NCBI GenBank assembly: GCA_965216915.1
Contig: CBDCGS010000010.1
Location: 682,001 to 746,000, forward strand
Reading direction: 5' to 3'
Length of the DNA stretch: 64,000 bases
From: CBDCGS01 sp965216915
Lineage (GTDB): Bacteria > Pseudomonadota > Alphaproteobacteria > UBA828
Position numbers and translations under genes: made by a program. The notes below the pieces were generated by a model. That model did no database searches. It was not told where the DNA came from and saw only the letters and a list, made by a program, of their open reading frames with translations. Positions 58,661-64,000 of this stretch are shown here, piece by piece. The stretch's first letter is position 1, and the number at the start of each line of letters is the position of its first letter.

Positions 58661-59236
58661 CTATTCGACGTGCTTGGCGATGATCTCGGCCATCTTTTCA
58701 GGGCCCTGGCCGAAGGTGAAATGGGTGACATATTCGCCCGCGGGGTCGATCAGGTAGACATAGCCGGTGTGGTCGACAAGGTAGTCGCCGTTTTCGTCCG
58801 CCTCGCCCAGGCGGAAATACACGCGATAGGCCTTTGCCGCCGCTTTAACCTGCGCGGTGCTGCCCGTCAGGCCGACGAGGCGCGGATGGAACGCGGGCAC
58901 ATAGGCGGCCATCACCTCGACCGTGTCGCGACCGGGATCGACCGTGATGAAAAGCGGCTGGACCTTGTCGGCAAGGTCGCCAAGCTCGTCCATCGCCTGG
59001 CCCATCACGAGCAGCTCGGTCGGGCAGATGTCAGGGCACGACGCATAGCCGAAATAGACCAGCAGATGCTTGTCGGCGTAGTCGGCCTCTGTGACGGTGC
59101 GCCCAGTATGATCCACCAGCTCGAACGGCCCGCCGATCGCCGCCGCAACGCCGGGTGAAGGCGCTCCGCCGAGCCCCGCCACCGCCAAACAAAGCGCCGT
59201 TGCCGCCACCGCGATAGGGCGCATCCATCGACCCAT
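58661..59236 (-). CDS. Sco1/SenC-family copper chaperone
   Basis: 191 residues from ATG 59236 (AAGGAGG upstream). Signal or anchor about 6-32. Thioredoxin-like fold with copper ligands C67 and C71 (SCPDICP) and H156 (LVDHTGYVYLID). Delivers copper to cytochrome oxidase CuA or acts in redox control. Alone here; no cox genes nearby. Confidence 0.92.
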   Translation of the reverse strand: MGRWMRPIAVAATALCLAVAGLGGAPSPGVAAAIGGPFELVDHTGRTVTEADYADKHLLVYFGYASCPDICPTELLVMGQAMDELGDLADKVQPLFITVDPGRDTVEVMAAYVPAFHPRLVGLTGSTAQVKAAAKAYRVYFRLGEADENGDYLVDHTGYVYLIDPAGEYVTHFTFGQGPEKMAEIIAKHVE

Positions 59237-59425
59237 AATCCGTCCTCCTTGGGGGCAACCTAGTGCGGGGAGGGGCGATCGTCCATGGTCCCGGGGCGCC
59301 CGGAGGCAATGTCCTAGCCGCGTGGGGGTTGTCAGTCGCCGTGGAGTAACCGTGCGCATTGCGCTAATATCCGCGGCCGCCGCGCGCGCGGCGCAAGACC
59401 GAGACAAGTGATTGTAAGGACAGCG

Positions 59426-59941
59426 ATGAGCAGCACCAAAGCCAAAAAGATGTCGAAACCCGCCGAGAAGGCGTCGAAATCCGCCGGCGCCACCTCCTCG
59501 GCTGCCAAGGGCAAGGAGAGCGCCGCGCCGGCGAAGGATAAGGCGGCCGAGACCAGCGCTAAGAGCGCCGACAAGAGCGCGGAGAGCGGCGCGCCGGAGA
59601 AGGGCAAATCGGCGCGCGAATCGATCGGCGGCGCCGACGGCGTCCACTATGGCTATTTCTCGAGCGTGAGAACGCCCGCCTACCGCAGCGGCTGGGACGC
59701 GATTTGGGGCAAGAGCAACGGAGGCGCCACGGGGGGCGCCGCGCCCACCAAGCGTCGCACGGCGAAGAAGGCGCACGGGCCCGTCACGCTCAGCCTCAAT
59801 ATCGAAGATTTTCCACCGGAGCTGCGGGAGGAACTTGCGGTCGCCGCGCGCCGTGCCTTCAAGAAACGTCGCATGAATTACGACCGTTATGCCAAGGCGG
59901 GGAGCGTCGACTGGCGCATCGAATGCCGGATCGACCGCTGA
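59426..59941 (+). CDS. Basic Ala/Lys/Ser-rich protein with ordered C-terminal domain
   Basis: 171 residues from ATG 59426 (AAGGA upstream). Residues 1-70 are a low-complexity Lys/Ala/Ser tail in the style of histone-H1-like or PHA-granule proteins. Residues about 73-171 are ordered: GVHYGYFSSVRTPAYRSGWDAIWG, PVTLSLNIEDFPPELREELAVAARRAFKKRRMNYDRY, and SVDWRIECRIDR. Perhaps a DNA- or RNA-associated protein. Family unknown. Confidence 0.6.
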   Translation: MSSTKAKKMSKPAEKASKSAGATSSAAKGKESAAPAKDKAAETSAKSADKSAESGAPEKGKSARESIGGADGVHYGYFSSVRTPAYRSGWDAIWGKSNGGATGGAAPTKRRTAKKAHGPVTLSLNIEDFPPELREELAVAARRAFKKRRMNYDRYAKAGSVDWRIECRIDR

Positions 59942-60080
59942 GCGCGCGGGACAGAGAAACGGTCCACCGACCGGGTCGATCCCGGATCGGATCAGGTCGT
60001 GGCGTGCGTCCGGAGGCGCCAATGTAAACAACCGTCGCCGGCGTTAACCACTCCGCAAGGCCAACCTCTGAGGATGCGTG

Positions 60081-60115
60081 AGCAGTTGGCATTTTTATTT
60101 GTACGGACAACTGCT
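60081..60115. repeat. 8-bp inverted repeat upstream of the chemoreceptor gene
   Basis: AGCAGTTG (60081-60088) and CAACTGCT (60108-60115) with a 19-base AT-rich loop, 33 bases before ATG 60148. Position suits an operator or a 5' leader hairpin. Confidence 0.4.
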
Positions 60116-60147
60116 TACGGTGGAATGTCAACCTCGGATTAAAGGCA

Positions 60148-62373
60148 ATGGCGCGCACCACGATTTCGATTCTTAAACTTGGTATCTCTCACAAGATCTC
60201 ACTGATCATCATCTCGGCAGCCCTCGTTCTTGCGGTTGGTATTGGAAGCTTCAGCTACATCCGCGCATCGAACGAGGTGCACACGGGCATCGACCAGAAG
60301 CTGTCGGCGGTGGTCGCGGCTCGCCACGCGGCGTTGAAAGATTATCTCGATTCGATCGAGCAAGACATCCGCTACACGGCGACCAACGCGCAGGTTAGGC
60401 AGGCGTTGGTTGATTTCCGTCGCGCCTGGCAACAGCTCGGTGGTGATCAAACGGGCTATTTGCAGCGGGCCTACATCGAAGACAATCCCCATCCGACAGG
60501 TTCCAAGGAGGAGCTCGACGCGGCCGAGGACGGGTCGCTCTACAGCACCTATCACGCAGCGCATCACCCGTGGTTTCGTCAATTTCTGCGCGAGCGCGGT
60601 TACTACGACATCTTCCTGTTCGATCTCGATGGCAACCTGATCTACACGGTGTTCAAAGAGCTCGATTACGCCACGAACCTGAACGACGGGCAGTGGCGCA
60701 ACACCGATCTCGGCAATGCGTTCCGTGCGGCGCGGGACAATCCACAAGCCGGACAGCTCAACTTTTTCGACTTCCGACCCTACGAGCCGAGCCATGGCGC
60801 GCCGGCGAGCTTCGTCTCGACGCCGATTCACACCGCCCAGGGCGCGCTCATTGGCGTATTGGTCTTCCAGATGCCGATTGATCGCATCAACGGGGTCATG
60901 GCTTTCATCGCGGGCCTCGGCGAAACGGGTGAGAGCTACATCGTCGGTGTGGACGGCCTGATGCGCAGCGCATCCCGGTTTTCCGCAGAATCGACCATTC
61001 TCGCCCAGTCGGTCGAGAACATCGCCGTCTCGGCAGCGATCGAGGGTCAAAGCGGAGTCCAGGTCGTGCCGGGCTATCGTGGCATGGAGATGCGCGCAGC
61101 GAGCGCACCCGTCGATTTTCTTGGGACGCGCTGGGCGATCGTCGCGGAGCAAGCGACGAGCGAGATCGAGGGCCCGATCGTCGATATGCGCAACGAAATG
61201 CTGCTCATCGCGCTCGGCCTTCTCGTAGTGGTCGGCGCCGTCGGGCTGTTTCTGACACGCGGCATGACCCGCGCGATCGCAGCAATGACCGGTGCGATGA
61301 CGCAGCTCGCCGGTGGAGAGCTCGAGATCGACGTACCCGCACGCAATCGCAGCGACGAGCTCGGATCCATGGCTGGGGCCGTGCAGGTGTTCAAAGACAA
61401 CGCGATCCGTGTGAAGGAGATGACCGCGGCGCGGGTCGCCGAGCAGAAAGAAACGCAGGAACGGCTTGTCGCCGAAATGCGCGCCCTCTGTGACGCACTC
61501 GATCAAGATGTGCAGACGACCTTGAACGACATTGCCGACAAGACGGGTGTGATGGGCTCGACGAGCGAGCGGATGAACGAGCTTGCATCGAACGTCACGA
61601 ACCAGTCGAACTCGGCCGTCTCGGCGGCCGACGTGGCAACGAACAATGTTCAGACCGTCGCGGCGGCCGCGGAGGAGCTCTCCAGCTCGATCAAGGAGGT
61701 CGGTCGTCAGGCGCTCGAGTCCAGCGGCATCTCCCGTGGCGCAATGGAGCAGGCGGAGCGGACCAACGAAACCGTGGAGAGCATGTCCGAAGCCGCTGGC
61801 AAGATCGGCGCTGTCGTCAACCTCATCTCGGACATCGCCGAGCAAACCAACCTCCTCGCGCTTAACGCGACGATCGAGGCGGCGCGTGCCGGCGAGGCGG
61901 GCAAGGGCTTCGCAGTCGTCGCCAACGAGGTCAAGTCTCTCGCCAACCAAACCGCGAAAGCGACCGAGGAAATCGGCGAGCACGTGTCCGCCATGCAAAG
62001 CGTCACCGACAATTCCGTGACCGCGATTCGCGATATCTCGGAAACGATCCGACAGGTCGCCGACATTGCCACCGCGATCGCCGCGGCGGTTCAGCAGCAA
62101 GAATCGGCGACCCAGGAGATCGCGCGCAACGTTCAGGAGGCCGCGGTCGGTACCAAGCAGGTCTCCAACGACATCGGTCAGGTCCTCTCCGTCTCCGAGG
62201 AATCGTCGCACTTCGCCGGGGAGGTTCGGTCGACCGCCGGCGACGTTGCGCAGAGCATCACCTCGCTGCAAGCCAGCATGACGCGAATCCTCGAGGAAGC
62301 GATGGCCAACAACAGCGATCAGGCCGCCGGTTCTGACGGTGCACCCCCGCGCGAAATCGCCGCGAATGGGTAA
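60148..62373 (+). CDS. Methyl-accepting chemotaxis protein with dCache sensor
   Basis: 741 residues. Span 1 at about 17-38, a large periplasmic dCache-type domain (DIFLFDLDGNLIYTVFKELDYATNL, YIVGVDGLMRS, RWAIVAEQ at about 335), span 2 at about 352-372, HAMP 373-425, and the signalling coiled coil with hairpin tip AEQTNLLALNATIEAARAGE near 575. Senses a small ligand outside and controls CheA. No che genes near; no pentapeptide methylesterase-docking tail. Confidence 0.95.
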   Translation: MARTTISILKLGISHKISLIIISAALVLAVGIGSFSYIRASNEVHTGIDQKLSAVVAARHAALKDYLDSIEQDIRYTATNAQVRQALVDFRRAWQQLGGDQTGYLQRAYIEDNPHPTGSKEELDAAEDGSLYSTYHAAHHPWFRQFLRERGYYDIFLFDLDGNLIYTVFKELDYATNLNDGQWRNTDLGNAFRAARDNPQAGQLNFFDFRPYEPSHGAPASFVSTPIHTAQGALIGVLVFQMPIDRINGVMAFIAGLGETGESYIVGVDGLMRSASRFSAESTILAQSVENIAVSAAIEGQSGVQVVPGYRGMEMRAASAPVDFLGTRWAIVAEQATSEIEGPIVDMRNEMLLIALGLLVVVGAVGLFLTRGMTRAIAAMTGAMTQLAGGELEIDVPARNRSDELGSMAGAVQVFKDNAIRVKEMTAARVAEQKETQERLVAEMRALCDALDQDVQTTLNDIADKTGVMGSTSERMNELASNVTNQSNSAVSAADVATNNVQTVAAAAEELSSSIKEVGRQALESSGISRGAMEQAERTNETVESMSEAAGKIGAVVNLISDIAEQTNLLALNATIEAARAGEAGKGFAVVANEVKSLANQTAKATEEIGEHVSAMQSVTDNSVTAIRDISETIRQVADIATAIAAAVQQQESATQEIARNVQEAAVGTKQVSNDIGQVLSVSEESSHFAGEVRSTAGDVAQSITSLQASMTRILEEAMANNSDQAAGSDGAPPREIAANG

Positions 62374-62607
62374 GCGCGGCGACGTCCCGTGTCGGGCGAC
62401 CCGGCTGGGACGCAGTTAAGGGTTTATTGAACGATCGCGGAAGACGCTGCGCTCTTTGGATTGTCGCGCACGCGGCGATGCGCGCCTCGCGCTTGCGCGG
62501 ACTCGAAGCGCCGTGGCCAACTGGGCCGGGTGAACGAGAGTCGCCTCGTTGGCAACGCCAACGCCGGCCTGATGACGTTGGCGCGCGAATCTTTGTGAGG
62601 AGGGGCC

Positions 62608-63567
62608 ATGTCCGCCGGGACTATCTTCGTCATCGTGATCGCCGTGCTCGCGGTGGTCATCGTGTTCGCTGCGGTCAAATCGGTGCCGCAGGGCATGGAG
62701 TACACGGTCGAACGCTTCGGCCGCTTCACCCGGCTGCTGACGCCGGGCTTCCACACGATCTTTCCGGTGGTCGACCGCATCGGCGCCAAGCTCAACATGA
62801 TGGAGACCGTGCTGGACGTGCCGCAGCAGGAGGTGATCACGCGCGACAACGCCATGGTCACGGCCAACGGCGTCGTGTTCTACCAGGTTGTGGACGCCGC
62901 TAAGGCGGCCTATGAGGTGAACAATCTCGAGCGCGCGATCCTCAACCTCGCGATGACCAATCTGCGGACGGTGATGGGCTCCATGGATCTCGATTCCGTT
63001 CTCTCCGAGCGCGATGCCATCAATTCCCGCTTGCTCTCGGTGATCGACGATGCGACGACGCCCTGGGGCGTCAAGGTGACGCGCGTCGAGATCAAGGACA
63101 TCGAGCCGCCGCGCGATCTCGTCGATGCGATGGCCCGCCAGATGAAAGCCGAGCGTGAAAAGCGGGCCAACATCCTCGATGCCGAAGGTTTGCGCCAGTC
63201 TGAAATTCTGCGTGCCGAGGGCGAGAAGCAATCCGCGATCCTCCAGGCGGAGGGGCGCCGCGAGGCGGCGTTCCGCGATGCCGAGGCGCGTGAGCGCGAG
63301 GCCGAGGCCGAGGCCCGCGCGACACAGATGGTGTCGGAGGCGATCGGCGCCGGCGATATCCAGGCGATCAACTACTTCGTGGCACAGAAATATGTCGATG
63401 CCCTCGGTCAATTCGCCAATGCGCCCAACCAGAAGGTTCTGTTCATGCCGCTCGAGGCGTCGAACGTGATTGCGGCGATCGGCGGCATCACCGATATCGC
63501 ACGCGAGGCACTCGGCAAGAACGGCACGGGGACGGGGCGGGGAGCGATCCCGCGGACCGATGGCTGA
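62608..63567 (+). CDS. SPFH/Band 7 membrane protein (QmcA/paraslipin type)
   Basis: 319 residues (GAGGAGGGG upstream). N-terminal span (about 5-24), SPFH core (YTVERFGRFTRLLTPGFHTIFPVVDRIG, ETVLDVPQQEVITRDNAMVTANGVVFYQV), long charged coiled coil ILDAEGLRQSEILRAEGEKQ, and the conserved tail FMPLEASNVIAAIGGI. Forms oligomeric membrane rings with its NfeD partner. Stop overlaps the nfeD start by 8 bases. Confidence 0.94.
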   Translation: MSAGTIFVIVIAVLAVVIVFAAVKSVPQGMEYTVERFGRFTRLLTPGFHTIFPVVDRIGAKLNMMETVLDVPQQEVITRDNAMVTANGVVFYQVVDAAKAAYEVNNLERAILNLAMTNLRTVMGSMDLDSVLSERDAINSRLLSVIDDATTPWGVKVTRVEIKDIEPPRDLVDAMARQMKAEREKRANILDAEGLRQSEILRAEGEKQSAILQAEGRREAAFRDAEAREREAEAEARATQMVSEAIGAGDIQAINYFVAQKYVDALGQFANAPNQKVLFMPLEASNVIAAIGGITDIAREALGKNGTGTGRGAIPRTDG

Positions 63568-64000
63568 GTTTTTCAGCGAGGTCGCCTTTTGGCATTGGCT
63601 GGCGCTCGGCGGGATTCTGATCACCATCGAGATTCTCGCGCCGAGCACGTTGCTGCTCTGGCCGGGCCTCGGCTGCATCGTCGTCGGCCTGGTGCTGCTC
63701 GGCTTTCCGGAGATCGGCTGGCAGATCCAAATCGCGCTCTTCGCTGTGATGTCGGTGGCGTCGGTCTTGGCGTGGCGCAGCTACATGCGGCTGCGCCCGG
63801 TCGCGCCGGAGCCCCGCAGGCTGAACCAGCGCGCGCGGCAATATGTCGGCCGGCACTTCACGCTCGACGAGCCGATCACCCAAGGCGTCGGCAAGTTGCG
63901 GATCGACGACACGATGTGGCGCGTGCGGGGCAATGATCTCGACGCGGGCACCGAGGTCGAGATCGTGGACACGGACGGCGTCGTGTTGGTGGTGGAGCGC
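63560..64000 (+). CDS. NfeD-like membrane protein, 3' end outside the window
   Basis: 147 residues visible from ATG 63560, still open at the edge. Three spans (about 12-30, 33-48, 55-72), then the OB-fold NfeD domain: QYVGRHFTLDEPITQGVGKLRIDDTMWRVRG and EIVDTDGVVLVV. Short NfeD without the protease domain (NfeD1b type). Partner of the SPFH protein upstream. Confidence 0.92.
   Translation, partial: MAEFFSEVAFWHWLALGGILITIEILAPSTLLLWPGLGCIVVGLVLLGFPEIGWQIQIALFAVMSVASVLAWRSYMRLRPVAPEPRRLNQRARQYVGRHFTLDEPITQGVGKLRIDDTMWRVRGNDLDAGTEVEIVDTDGVVLVVER

Noticed and set aside
1..64000. CRISPR arrays, rRNA, tRNA, integrase or transposase genes
   Set aside because: Looked for on both strands; no regularly spaced repeat array, no cloverleaf, and no recombinase or transposase motif was found.

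Overview
The window is a GC-rich (roughly 65-70% by eye) proteobacterial chromosome segment, most likely from an alphaproteobacterium. The reasons are the imuA-imuB-dnaE2 mutasome behind an alphaproteobacterial-type LexA box (GAAC-N7-GAAC), a Caulobacter-type cpa/tad pilus locus, an LdtR-like MarR regulator and the many overlapping ATGA/GTGA gene junctions. I cannot name a genus. I see no tRNA, rRNA, CRISPR array or intact transposase.

Layout. (1) 1-4032: distal end of a prophage-like block: a partial gene, a tail-fibre N-terminal-type protein, a small lipoprotein, a coiled-coil membrane protein, two very small membrane proteins (one holin-like) and a secreted propeller/beta-helix protein, mostly coupled by overlapping start/stop codons. 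(2) 4033-4866: AT-rich spacer with a strong promoter inside a 33-bp near-perfect palindrome. (3) 4867-19044: exosortase-A (PEP-CTERM) accessory locus: LuxI/GNAT-like acyltransferase, ThiF-nitroreductase fusion, a PEP-CTERM substrate with a textbook sigma-54 promoter, a giant PrsT-type TPR protein, polysaccharide deacetylase, PLP decarboxylase, acyl-CoA ligase, acyl carrier protein and two alpha/beta hydrolases. The exosortase itself and prsK/prsR are not in the window. (4) 19129-28514: a secreted lectin-like protein, a YdcF protein, a membrane propeller protein coupled to a DUF364 protein, an AAA ATPase, a DUF1287 protein, a trypsin-like protease that has lost its start, a quinone oxidoreductase and a Fpg/Nei glycosylase. 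(5) 28775-29286: a Phd/RelE toxin-antitoxin pair with tandem operator repeats. (6) 29844-35616: SOS mutasome imuA-imuB-dnaE2. (7) 35646-38941: small membrane protein, 2-hydroxyacid dehydrogenase, and two secreted/envelope proteins. (8) 38942-48860: a spacer bounded by long inverted repeats, then flp-cpaABCDE-tadABC. (9) 48850-58168: amino-acid and acyl-CoA metabolism (class IV and class III aminotransferases, acyl-CoA dehydrogenase, SDR, cupin), methyltransferases, two MarR regulators and a Rieske oxygenase operon divergent from one MarR gene with twin palindromic operators. (10) 58236-64000: small membrane proteins, a Sco1/SenC copper protein, a basic Ala/Lys-rich protein, a chemoreceptor and an SPFH-NfeD pair (NfeD runs off the end).

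How it works together. Section 3 is the most coherent and least understood part. An acyl-CoA ligase, an ACP, a fold-III PLP decarboxylase, a LuxI-like acyltransferase, two hydrolases lacking the usual serine elbow and an E1-like/flavin fusion look like a pathway for a small acylated amine or amino-acid-derived molecule that travels with exosortase A; its product is not known to me. The PEP-CTERM protein and the TPR protein are the surface-protein/EPS side of the same system, and the sigma-54 promoter on the PEP-CTERM gene fits the PrsK/PrsR-RpoN regulation known for exosortase-A systems. The tad locus provides a second surface-attachment machine.
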